Part shown: positions 35,517 through 46,733 of the stretch, piece after piece | How positions within the stretch are numbered: position 1 is the first letter of the stretch | Layout: every line of letters starts with the position of its first letter | Assembly (NCBI RefSeq): GCF_042453785.1 | Contig: NC_091663.1 | Coordinates: 36,787,001 to 36,851,000 of the forward strand | DNA from: Malus domestica | Taxonomy: Eukaryota; Streptophyta; Magnoliopsida; Rosales; Rosaceae | Reading direction: 5' to 3' | Length of the DNA stretch: 64,000 bases | The notes under the pieces: generated by a model | What the model saw: the letters and a program-made list of their open reading frames with translations, nothing else | Told to the model about the DNA's origin: nothing | Databases searched by the model: none | Position numbers and translations under genes: made by a program

Positions 35517-37439
35517 AGCTGAAATTTGAACCTCAATTGAACATAAATAAATTGGGGAATTTGGCAAATTTTGGTGGGTGGGGAGTGGAAACCCTAGAAC
35601 CCACAATTTTGACAGAAATGGATTTGGGACAAAGATTTTGTAAGCCAATGTCGGAGGTTTGGTCGATGTTAGAAATGTTTTTTAACTTAATAAGCGTTTC
35701 TTCCTTTCAAAAAAAAAAAAAAAACTTAATAAGCGTTTCTTTTTATAAAACAGTACGGAAGTTGAAAGAAAAAGACCAAACAAAAAACAACAAAAGAATG
35801 TTTTTTGGTTTGGGCCTTTGGAATTTGGACCCACTTGAGAGGAAGAATAGAGGCCTACTTTACACTCAAAGTTTCTTCTCTTTTTTCGTATAATTGAGTG
35901 ATTAAAAAATATGGATCTTTCATAAAAAGAGTTTGGGTTAAATTTATTTTAATAAAAAATCATGCTATAATTTTATTTAATTAAAAATACTTAAATTTTA
36001 ATGAAAAACTCTCAAATTTTAATAAAAATGACAAAAGAACTTAAATTTTAATGAAAAATACATAATTTTAATAAAAATAACAAAAAATCTGACGCGTGGA
36101 CTCACAGTACATTGTTTATGAAAACTTAGTCCCACTTTTCGAACCCACCTTCATTTGCTCAACAACATTGTATCCATCAACAATTGTTTCGAAACACAAC
36201 ATGCTTTCCTTCAAGCCACGGGGTCATTGCAGTGCAAATGAAGAAGGGGTGTGCTATCCACACACCCTATTTTACTTCTCACACACACCTTTTGCTAATT
36301 TCTGTCTGTTGATCTTCTTCAATTCATCCGATCTGACAGCCGAAATTTAAAAAGGTGTGTGAGAAGTAAAATAGGGTGTGTGGATATCACACCCCATGAA
36401 GAACTGTGAACCATTAGTATTAGGTCTAGAATTTGCCATGGACAATATTCCAGGGCCGATATGCTTCCAAGTTGAAGCTCTCATCTGCGAATTTCGCCCC
36501 ATAAATCGACTCTCCTCTAGTCCCATTGCCTCTTGAGAAATCTTCACCCTGATACATGAAATTAGATAGGAATAATGCGATGAAATGTGGAACCCTTAAA
36601 GTGCATCGGCTTCCCTGATAATCCAATCCCCTTGTCTTGAGTACAAAGAGCACGAAAATTTTAAGCATTTTTCGGGTTTTTTTAATAAAAAAATACTCCA
36701 TTACAACTCGACCCTCATCCTTTTCACATGCATGAAGCAATTCTGTAGGCAATTGAAATTTAAAATGAATGTAGTCAATAATATATTTACACAAATCAAT
36801 AAGATTATATTAATACTTAGGGAGTGAGTGAGTGATTAAAATCATAGGAGGATTTGGTTAGGAATTGATCAAATTCACATATATGCACACGCTTCCTTTA
36901 GTGGTTTTTTTTTCTTCCCTTTTTTCTTTTTGTTGTCCTTACCATTAAATAAAGTTTATAGATGATTTTTTTGTTAAAATTCAAAGTTTTGAAGCTATTT
37001 TCATTAGTTTTCCTTAAAAAATATTGCTTGATTCTTTATATGTAATGAATTATTTCTCGTGAAATGTTAATCACAGTTTGATATATATATATATGGGAGC
37101 AATAACCAAACTCCAGAGATGAATCGGGAACGTATGTTCAAACAAAGGTATGCACAAATGAAAGTCTCGATTAATGGATCATGTATGCAAAAATTCAATT
37201 CAATTCGAAACCATTTGCCTGTTTAATTGTCACTATAAAATTTTAATGTTTCTTAGAATACAGTGTTCGTCAATTTCTTTAAACTCAATTAGATGCTTCA
37301 AATATTTCTGATTTGACTAATATTTTGCAATGAGGAACAACTTGAAAAATAAACGATTCAGATCGTTGAAGTTCGATGTAGTGTGGATCCATATCGAATC
37401 CCCATTTTTTTCCCTTAAAGACTTCGCTAGTTTTCATAG
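35517..37439. other. Intergenic region upstream of XXT
   Basis: XXT promoter, an AT-rich repeat of taattttaataaaaa units at about 35930-36080, and a MITE at 36246-36395. No gene is recognised. Confidence 0.5.
36246..36395. mobile_element. hAT-type MITE with 8-bp target duplication
   Basis: A 150-bp element with inverted ends ggggtgtgctatccacacac and gtgtgtggatatcacacccc. It is flanked by perfect atgaagaa repeats (36238-36245 and 36396-36403). Relatives in this window are 47969-48113 and, more loosely, 47433-47577, 51575-51707 and 58068-58190. Confidence 0.88.
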
Positions 37440-38335
37440 TATAATGCATATCTAACTTTATTTCTAATCATTTTCAATCTGAGTTTCACTCTGTTGTAAC
37501 AACCATTGTCGCAGGTGGGAGACGATCCTCTCCGAACTCAAACTCTGCGGATCCTCTGGATGTCGGCGTCATGCTTCCCCAGAGTTGGCATTGTGCCTCC
37601 CCGGCGCTGGTTACCGGCAACGTCGATGTAATAGTTGTCGACGATCGTGGTTCTATAAAACTGAGCATGTAGAAGTTTCTCTATAAACAGACAAAAAAAA
37701 GTGAAGAAGAAGATGCAGAATTGAAGAAGGTTGATTGTTGAAGAAGAAGAATTGATGAAGAAGAAGAAAAAGAAGCAAAACTGCAGAAAAGAAAGAAGAA
37801 GATCCGGAGAGGATTCTTGATCTCCCTCCGAATTGTTACCTGCCGCTGCTTCCACTTCAAATAATGAATAAACTTGTTCACCCTTCCTATCTTTCTTTGC
37901 TTGTGTGTCAAACCCTTGAGCTCTACTCTTTTCCTCCCTCCTAGATAAAGATTCAACAACAGCCTTTAGCAACTATTTATGTAATATAACCTTTAAAAGA
38001 AGATAGAAAATAGTTACTAAAGGTTAACCAACTTGTAATTTAGCCTTTAGTAACTATTATTTTTCGTAACGAGTATGAACGGATGACTATCAAGTTATAG
38101 TATAAACACGCCCTTGTGATCACACAATACTAACACGATAAGAAAACCAAGAATTTACGTTGTGTTTATGTTATGTAAATGAGTTATGTAAACTTCGCCA
38201 AAACTACATCAAAGCACACAAATCTAAAGCAAACCAAGAAAATTATTATCCGTATATTTTGTTAAGAGTTTTTTCAAAGGGAACGGTAGATCCACATCCA
38301 CCTGCTACGTAATCTACCTTTTTTCCCATTTTAAT
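37440..38335 (-). pseudogene. Truncated copy of the thioredoxin-o-like gene
   Basis: A minus-strand segment repeats the 3' part of the gene at 44072-46422: the exon ending KKVDYVAGG...EKTLNKIYG (about 38335-38245) and the last exon coding EEKSRAQGFDTQAKKD (from about 37945). The exon that should read PTFRFFQNGKK begins only at its last codons, so the 5' part of the gene is missing. Extra sequence of about 300 bp, rich in gaagaa, interrupts the last-exon region relative to the 44-kb copy. It is a partial segmental duplicate and probably not functional. Alignable sequence continues past the stop to about 37440. Confidence 0.8.
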
Positions 38336-38359
38336 TATTAACCGTAGGATTGAATCTAA

Positions 38360-39624
38360 GGAAAACTAATGAAAATGACTTGAAAACTTTGAGTTTTAAC
38401 GATAAGGACAAAATAAAGAGGCATTTTGATATAGATGCCTCAAATTTGAATTTTTTTAATCAAACATCTATAACTTTTAAACTTTTGATCAAACACTACT
38501 AATTTTTAATTAAAAATTATGATTTTTATTGTATTTAATTAACCAACTAGTTCAGAAAATAATATCACAAATATTTTAAAATCACCACCAACTTCCTATC
38601 TTATCTTATCATAATTCATTCAAAATGAATTTTTCTTATTCAAATAATTTGTTGTTTTAAATTCTAAAAACACATAAACATCCTATTAACATACAATTAT
38701 GAAATATAACATGCACTTATATTAAATATAACATACCAAACATATATATTAAATATAACGTACCAATCATTTGGTACGTTATTGGTATGTTATATAAATT
38801 TAATCTGGGTACGTATTAGTATTTTGGTACTTATAAAATATTGCTTTGGGTACGTTATGCAATTCTTTATTTAGTACCTACCAAGTTATTAGTACGTTGT
38901 ATTATCCTTATTTTGATACGTACAAAACTTATGGTACGTTATGTGTAAGTTGTGTAACCCAAAAAAGGGATAACTTTTCACATTAAAACATTGCACTAAC
39001 AAATATTTTGTCAACTCTTAATAATTAATTATTGGAATAAGGACTCATTTTAAATAAAAATAAAAATGTGAAAACTCTTAGTTCACGTTTCTACTATAAG
39101 TAGTTGTTAAAAATTCACATTTATTTTCAGTTGCATGAAATTAGGCAGTCTAATCTACATCTCAATTTTAATTATAAACGAACTCTTTTTTTTTTATAAT
39201 CTATATAAAATGTTGAGTTGGAAATTGGAAAAACTATATTTCATCCAATTAATCTTGAACCCAGTAGATATAATTGAATCCTTAAATTGAGGAAGGGATG
39301 AGATTCCATAAAAATAGCAATAAATTAATGAATATTATTGAGTGCATTTTTTTTTTTACATAGAAATGGATTTAAAAGAATTTATAAAATACTTAAATTA
39401 AGAATATACCTGAAATGTAAAGTTTAATTAAAAGTAAAAGCACTTTAATCAAAAGTTGAAAAGTAACAGATGTTTAATTTAGAAAAATCTAAAATGAGGC
39501 ATCTAATTCTAATTAACTACAAAATAAATGGTAAAGTGAATAGTACCATGATTGACTTTTTAATGTAAAAAATGTGGTTTTTCGTTAAAGTGGACAGTAC
39601 CGGGAGCTTTTCGTTAAAGTTCCC
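38360..39624. mobile_element. MITE with 10-bp target duplication, copy B, split by a nested element
   Basis: The outer element is the same family as 57330-57482. Its two halves (38360-38417 and 39529-39624) are separated by a second transposon. Perfect ttgaatctaa duplications flank the whole (38350-38359 and 39625-39634). Left end ggaaaactaatgaaaatgac, right end ttcgttaaagttccc. Confidence 0.88.
38418..39519. mobile_element. Mutator-like non-autonomous element nested in a MITE
   Basis: A 1102-bp element flanked by perfect 9-bp caaaataaa repeats (38409-38417 and 39520-39528). Its termini are long imperfect inverted repeats of about 90 bp (agatgcctcaaatt, atcaaacatctataactttt on the left; the complements near 39440-39510 on the right). 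The interior is AT-rich with several ggtacgttat-type repeats at about 38755-38950. No transposase is seen. The 9-bp duplication and long ends point to the Mutator superfamily. Confidence 0.82.
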
Positions 39625-39784
39625 TTGAATCTAACAGCCATAATAAGCTATTGGTCGTTGGATCCGTACTGAAAAGTCCGGAGAGGATCCAAGTCCCACG
39701 AAAATGTTTTGTATGTGTTTGTAAATTAATAAAAAATTATAATTAATGATATCTATAACTAGTGACACCAATATTTGTGTTCAA

Positions 39785-39935
39785 TTTTTATTTTTATTTT
39801 TAACAAACGATAGTATCTACACTAAAGGGGTGATGGAGTGGCTAAGCCTCACAATTTGCCTTTGCCAATAATCGAACCTAAGACCTCTCACTTACAATTG
39901 AAGAGGAATAGTACTACACCATAGTACCAAGTGGC
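39785..39935 (-). mobile_element. tRNA-derived SINE
   Basis: On the minus strand the element starts gccacttggtactatggtgt (A-box region) and has a Pol III B box (aggttcgatta). It ends in an A-rich tail (taaaaataaaaataaaaatt). It is flanked by atttgtgttcaa (39773-39784) and atttgtgctcaa (39936-39947), a 12-bp duplication with one mismatch. A decayed relative lies near 62770-62850. It is 151 bp and relatively young judging by the target repeat. Confidence 0.8.
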
Positions 39936-40775
39936 ATTTGTGCTCAAATTCTAGTAGGCACAAATACACTTTTCTGTTTTTCTTTTTGAACACAAACTAA
40001 TGCACTCTTTTGTTCAAAGGGCACGTTTGAGATAGTTATGTGTTCAATGCAATTTAAAAAGCACAAACACATATTTGTGCTGAATGACAATGAAAAGGGC
40101 ACAAATCAATTGTGTTCTTAGCCCATTTTTCTTGTACCAGAGGGAGGTGAACGTGAGAGTGGAATAATTTTATATTTGTTTTTTTTTTTCTTGTACCAGA
40201 GGGAGGTGAACGTGAGAGTGGAATGAAAAAGTCTTTTCATTTCCTCGATAGATGACATGTGGGTTTTGGAAAAAAAGAAAAAAACAGCAAACATTTTTTT
40301 TGTACAAAATTACTTTCATGCTCATTTTTTTTCTTGATAATTTTGTTTTTTCAATTATACATAGAACGACATGACAGTATTTCCATAATTTTTTGTTGAC
40401 AAAAGGCGTTCTCTCCATAAGTTGTATGTAGATTACACTTTTACCGTAAAACTGAACATGCGAATTCAGAAGCAGGAAAGGAGAAAATTTACCTGATTTC
40501 AGAAGCCAAAGCACTATAGCAGCGCCGGAATGAGCTTTCCTTTTTTTTTTTCTTTGAGTGAACGAAAGAGCTATCCTTTTTTTTCCCTTCCTTCCTCTTT
40601 TGGGTGAACGGAAACTAACTTTCTCTTTTATTTTCCCTAGTTCAAAAGGATTTTGATGGAACGATCTTTATATAAAGGATGTAGCAAACCATCCCTTGAA
40701 CATACGAAGAACATTCTGCTAATCTTCTTGGAGCTTTTGGGACAAAATTCGTGTGAAGGATTCTTGTTTCTCGCG

Positions 40776-43419
40776 ATGCGGCGTTATGGTTTTCTTTATC
40801 ATCTTCATGAGCAATGTTCATCCCCTTCACCACCATCACCACTATCACCCCCTTCACCGACTATTACTTCTTCTGCTCCCAGGCCCTCTTCTTCCAATCC
40901 CTTCTCTTTCAAACCCTTCTCTCACTCTTCTAATCTGAATTTTCTGCAATTACAAGAGAGGTGGCTGTCCTCGTCGTCTTCAGGAGGTCCAACGAAAATT
41001 TCCCTTCGTGAGTTTGTAAAGCAAAACCCTCCAGATCAGTACTATATAAACTTACTTCCACATCTCCATGAAATATTTTGTAGTAAAACTCACCAAAACC
41101 CTCCAGTTCGGAACCTTATGGACATACTTCCACATGTCTATAAAATATTTTATAGGAAGTTTTTGGAGAAAATGGAGGATGTTGAATCACATGGATTCAG
41201 TTTCGACCTTGACATTGATTCTTTTGACATTATCTTGCTAAACGGAACAATGTACATAGAACTGAAAACAGGAAGGAGCACTATGACAAAAAGTTTGAAT
41301 TCAATCAAATGCACGCCTTAAACAGTCAAATATTCACTAATGGTGTCCCTAAGGAGTTGGAAAGTATGACAAAAGCGTTGATTCAGACAAAAGACATAGG
41401 TGTTGCACTATTGCATCATGCGACCTTGCCATCAGTGCTTAGGAACCAAGTACGCATGTGGGTTTATTCCAAGGTAGGTGAAGCCAAAGACTCAAACAAC
41501 CAATGGGACAGGATGTACACAATGGGGTTGGATGATTACTTCAGAAATAAAGGCTTTTACTATTATCCTCAAGATAATTGGATGTCAAAAATTGATATGC
41601 GGTTTTACCCAGAGAATATGAGTAAATATCTTAATATTCCAATGGAATTCCTCCGATGCTCGGCCAACATCATAAAACATGCGCTTCATCAGGTAATGCA
41701 AAATTAAATATACATGTGTTGTTATTTATATTTTGGTCATGTATACGTTGAAATCTAATTTGTGTTTTTCTCATATTGATTTAGGCACAATATAAGTCAG
41801 TGATTGACCCAAAACAAAGGACCACATCTGAACAAAAATTAGCCATTGAAATTGATGTCATGCTCACTACAATTTGGCCAGAGTTTTTAGACGAGCTGTT
41901 TGAATTGATCCTATCGGCTCAGAAGGGTACACCTCCAACTTGGTTCCCAAAGGAAGTCACTTGGGTACCTTTTGAACACATCATCGGCCAAATACACAAG
42001 TGGTTGCCCTCATCTTTTTCAAGTAGATCTCTCTACCTCTCTTCCATAATATTTATGTTTTGTCTTTGTATGTCCTAGCATATTTTTACTGTTTTATTTT
42101 TCCATATTTCATATATCAATATAAATTTACATATCAATACAATGCAGGTCCAACGAAAATTTCTCTTCGTGAATTTGTAAACCAAAATACTCCAGATCGG
42201 CACCTGAAGGACATATTTCCGCACGTCTATAAAATATTTTTAAGTGAAACTCACCAAAACCCTCCACTTCATAACCTTATGGACATACTTCCACCTGCCT
42301 ATAAACTATTTTATAGGAAACTTTTTGAGAAAATGAAGGATGCTGAATCACGTGGATTCAGTTTTGACCTAGACATTGATTCCTTTGACATTATTTGCCA
42401 CAACGGAACATTCGACATAGAACTGAAGAAGGGGAAGGTGCATTGCGGCAAAATGTTCGACTTCACACAAATGTACCTCTTTAACAGTCAAATATTCACT
42501 AGTGGTGTCCCTAAGGAGCTGGAAAGTGTGACATATGTGTTGGTTCGAACCAAAGACATAGGTGTTGCACTATTGCATCATGCGACTTTGCCATCAGTGC
42601 TTAGGAACATAGTACGTATGTGGCTTTATTCCAAGTTAGGTGAAGCCAAAGACTCAAACGACAAATCGAACAAAATGTATACAAGGGAATTGGATACGTA
42701 TTTTTACAATAAAGGCTTTTGCTATCCTGGTTATCCTCAACAAAAATGGATGTCAAAAATTGACGTGCGGTTTTACCCAAAGAATATGAGTGATTACGAT
42801 AATGTTCCAATGGATTTCCTCGGATGCTCGGCCAACATCATAAAACATACACTTCATCAGGTAATGTGAAATTTAATATTCATGTGTTATTACCATATTT
42901 TCCCATGTATAAATTGAATTCTAATTTATGTCTTTCTTCTTTCGATCTAGGTGCAATATCAATCGGCAATCAACCCAAAGAAAATGACAATGTCTGAACA
43001 AATATTAGCCATTGAGATTGATGTCATGCTCACTACGATTTGGCCTGAGTTTTTAGACAAGATGTTTGAATTATTGATTGTTTCAGCTCAGAAGGGCACA
43101 CCTCCAAGTTGGTATCCGAAGGAAATCCCTTGGGTGCCTTTCGAACATATTATTGGTCAAATAGAAAACTCTACGGGTAAGTACTTTTCTATATTACTTT
43201 ACATTTGCATGCTTTTGTGTATCTTGTGAACGCTATTTTTACTTGATTTCCTAGCTTCGTCCTCAGTTTTCGAGCAATCTTGTGCCTGCAGTGAAGTTAT
43301 TGCTGAAAACAAAACAAAAAAATTTAGAGTTACATTTTTTATTAAATATATCCTTACTACAAGATTTTGTAGGTATGCTTGGATGGGAAGACGAGATTTT
43401 GGGACAAAACTACACTTAG
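40776..43419 (+). CDS. Two-cassette protein, possibly degenerate IRE1-like kinase/KEN modules
   Basis: I do not firmly recognise this family. Five exons (40776-41692, 41785-42022, 42148-42860, 42951-43176, 43373-43419) join by GT-AG introns. The N-terminus is Ser/Pro/Phe-rich and ends RWLSSSSSGG, like an organelle transit peptide. Two homologous cassettes of about 310 residues follow, each split by an intron at the same place (after KHALHQ / KHTLHQ). Each holds HGFSFDLDIDSFDI or RGFSFDLDIDSFDI, which could be a kinase catalytic loop without its key residues. Each also holds W-MSKID, Y, and a CSANIIKH stretch that resembles the IRE1/RNase L KEN domain lacking its Arg. The first cassette is one base short near 41270, which would end the product at about 181 residues; otherwise the frame would run about 713 codons. 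An ATG at 40653 is an alternative start. Confidence 0.55.
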
Positions 43420-44071
43420 AAGCATGGGGGGTTTCTGGAAGCTGTGGAAGCGGGTGGAAAGCTTTCTACGTACTTCAGGGAAGGGATAAAAGCTGTGTCA
43501 CCTTATTGATCTTCTAGCTCATTATTTTTCTATTTCTCTCTGTGATTTCGAATATGTTTTATTTTTCATCTGTGTTGTCAAATTTTCTATATGTATTAAA
43601 TAAAAATTCAGTTAGATTTAAGTGTTGCTTTGGTATCTTCAAGCCTTGCGGTCTGAAGATCTGTATTCACAGTGCAGTTTTTTTTCCTTTTTTATTTGTG
43701 CAATGTTGCATTTGCCCTGTTTTAACAGCTGAGACCAAATACAAAAAATACCAACTAAAATAATAATGAAATTGTTCCATAAATAATAGCATCCTTTGAT
43801 GATAAAACCATTTAGAGGACGACTGATCAAGATTTTCAGAAGCATGCATCAACTATAAGCCTTCAAAATATTATTCGAGTCGAGGAGTGGATCAACTGGC
43901 CTGCACCTCAAGCCAAACCGGCCTCGTTCTCTCTTCTAATTATATATGTGGAGTGGCTTAATTTACCGTTTGCAGCAATATCTTGTGCAATTTAACAATC
44001 ATGTGCTCAAATGCTTTCCACATCCAAAATGAATGAAAGTGTAGAAATGAACGAAAATGACCATCCACACT
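43420..44071. other. Intergenic stretch, nothing recognised
   Basis: AT-rich sequence between the two-cassette gene and the 3' end of the minus-strand thioredoxin-like gene. It should contain both 3' UTRs. No repeat or gene is evident. Confidence 0.5.
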
Positions 44072-46422
44072 TTATTTCTCATCCTTTGCAATCTGAGTTT
44101 CACTCTGTTGTGACAACCATTGTCGCAGGCGCCTCATACCATGGCACAAATCGCAAGGGCATTTGGAATAGTATTTCAATTCGTAACTTGTATCAGATTT
44201 GTCACCTGCCGCTGCTTCCACTTCAAATACTGAATAAACTTCTTCCCCATTCTTATCTTTCTTTACTTGTGTGTCAAACCCTTGAGTTCTACTCTTTTCC
44301 TCCCCCCTAGATGAAAGATTTAACAATAGCCTTTAGTAACTATTTTATGTAATTTAACCTCTAATGAAGATAGAAAATAGTTACTAAAGGTTAAACTACA
44401 AGTTACGAAAGGTTAAACAACCTGTAATTTAACCCTCAGTGACTATTATTTTTCTTAACGGGTATGAACGGGTGACTAACAAGTTAGAGCACGGACACAT
44501 AAACACCAATTAACATAATGGGTACTTAATCCTTATCATGTCCACACAATACCAGCACGGTACGAAAAAAAATCAAGAATTTACGTTGTGTTTTTGTTAT
44601 ATAAATGAGTTGTGTAAACTTGGCCAGAACTACGTCAAAGCACACAAATGTAAATTAAGTAAACCAAGAAAATGATTACCCATAGATTTTTTCAAGAGTC
44701 TTTTCCAGGAGTACGGTAGATCCACCTGCTACATCATGTACCTTTTTCCCATTTTGAAAGAAACGAAACGTTGGCTGGAAAAGAAATGCACACACATTAA
44801 CAAAGTAAATTATTTTGTGTCTGCTGCATAAAATCTCCCAACTATATGGTTGATTTTAAGTTGGGAGCAGATCTTTGAAGACCCTAAAAATTTATAAACG
44901 GTATGATTAAAGGATGCAATCAAATATATAAGGATAAAATTTCAGTGAGTTTTGAGTATGAGTTTGTAGGATCTTCAAACATCATATGCCAATTTAAAAT
45001 CGACTTTATATTTGTGAGGTTTTATTTAAATGACCCATTAACTTTACTTTCTACTTAAGACAAAAGAAAGCCATAATATACGAAGGGACCAAATTGCTTA
45101 GTCCAATTCCCAAACTATGTAATGTATAACATGATCATCTTTACACGATTGTTAATTAGGATATTGAACAAATTACAAACCTAATTAGTGAATTTTATTT
45201 TCAAAACAAAGGTTAAACACATGGTACAAATTACACGAAGTAAGAATGGATCATTTACCGTACAGTTGATATTATACTCTTGCATTACATTATTAAGGTC
45301 TTCTACGTACTGCAGAGAGAATAAACAAACCTTAAGTCAACTTATCTTGAGGCAAAATAAGAAATCATATCATAATTATTAAGAATTAAAATGATTGACA
45401 AATAATTTGATTAAAGTGAACCAAAGATCATCTTCTAAAGCCATACCCTATGATCAATGATAATTTGATACAATGCTACATGTGGGAATTCCTTAGCCAA
45501 CCTACTGATGACTGAATGTGTGAAAAAGTAGTCTGCAGGAGAAGTGTAAATCAAGCATGAGTTGAAAAAGAAAACTTGGTAGCCAAGTCAGTTAAGAGTA
45601 AATTCATAAGAACTTACCATGTGTCTGAGCGTCATATTCATAGAAGCAGAAGATTGCTGATAAAGATTTATCTATATACCAATGAATTAAAGAAACACAT
45701 AAGTAAAACTGCATTATACTCAATTTTTTCTCAAAACAATACAAATGAATTCAAACAAATTTCAAATGAATTTAGGGTTAAAGTAAGTTTCACCATAAAT
45801 ACATATCAAAATAGACAATACGCAGACCATGCCACATCAGGTACACTGATAGAATGCCGGCCAGGGCACAATACTTTACCCCGTGTGTGTGTATAATCCC
45901 GAAGAAGTAAGAGATATTACCTTGAACTCTTTTAAGCTCCAAATCATACTCATCCTTTTTATACAAGTAAATTTCTGGCGGAACTGAAATATTGAATCTT
46001 TGTAGTTACATCAAAGTTAGTAGGAACATCGGAAACAGAAAGTAAAGGAGAGAGGGAGTACCTACGAAGAGGCGCCGGTCTTCCCATGGAACGTGCATGG
46101 ACCAAAATTTGTTCCACTTCCAGTCAGGATATTCTACAATACATTCAACGTCTGAGATTGAGGGGCTTGAAAACAAAAATTTGATAAAAAATTCTAAGGC
46201 GTTGGCAAGGCAAGAAGAAAAGCCCTTGAAGAGAAAGAGGCCGGGTTACGTGCCTGAAGCGGAGGAGGAAAAGCCCTTGATGCGACTTCTGTGTTGCAGA
46301 AAATCAAGGTTTGGTGGTGGTGAAGACAGTTCAGCTGCTATTGAAGTTAGACTTAGGGTTTGGGTAGATTTACAATTGCCCATTCGAAGCAATTGTCGCC
46401 CCAAAACCCTTGAATTCCTCAT
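44072..46422 (-). CDS. Thioredoxin-o-like protein without CxxC, C-terminal extension
   Basis: Eight exons on the minus strand (46422-46250, 46165-46062, 45983-45921, 45671-45618, 45532-45447, 45309-45259, 44774-44680, 44306-44072) give 286 residues. The N-terminus (MRNSRVLGRQLLRMGN, later SSSASG) suits a mitochondrial transit peptide. A thioredoxin fold follows: VQDKSLSAIFCF, then HSVISRLAKEFPHVALYQIIID, then the cis-proline segment NCTPTFRFFQNGKKV, ending LEKTLEKIYG. The order matches plant mitochondrial thioredoxin o (QDKSLPAVFYFTAAWCGPC from memory), but the WCGPC site is replaced by DAQTH, so no dithiol chemistry is expected. A tail of about 77 residues, unusual for thioredoxins, contains CPCDLCHGMRRLR. 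It is head-to-head with the gene at 46734, with 311 bases between start codons, and shares its intron phases. Confidence 0.75.
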
Positions 46423-46733
46423 TCTTGGGTGACGAGGATCCTCCTCGGGATTTCTTCTACAATGATTTTATGAGATCGAGTACGTTAATTTTGACAAGTT
46501 TAGTGCGAAGGCACACACACATATATAGGTTTCGTTATTGGTTTATCTAGTGTTTAGCTAGGGTTTAGAATTTGGGTATTTTGGTCAGTAAAGCCGAATT
46601 TTAGATATTTTTATTTTTGGTATTTTGGTCAATAAAGCGTAAACTATACCTATATTTCCCTATAAAACCCGAATTTTGGTGAATAAAGCGAGGAATTCAA
46701 GGGATTTGGAAGCGAATTGCTAGAGAGAAGAGA
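46423..46733. promoter_or_regulatory. Shared bidirectional promoter of the thioredoxin-like pair
   Basis: Only 311 bases separate the two start codons. The two leaders are related: aggaattcaagggatttgg before the plus gene mirrors the first codons of the minus gene. The middle contains three gaataaagcg/gtaaagccgaatttt-type repeats and two tttggtattttggt copies at about 46570-46690. Shared control is inferred from geometry. Confidence 0.5.

Noticed and set aside
44011-44310. Plus-strand 99-codon frame
   Set aside because: It is antisense to the last exon of the minus-strand thioredoxin-like gene, whose frame is fixed by splicing from seven upstream exons and by the related copy near 37.9 kb.
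46097-46432. Plus-strand 111-codon frame (contains EEKPLKRKRPGY)
   Set aside because: It overlaps exons 1 and 2 of the minus-strand thioredoxin-like gene, which have proper splice sites and phases. The plus frame has no supporting partner.
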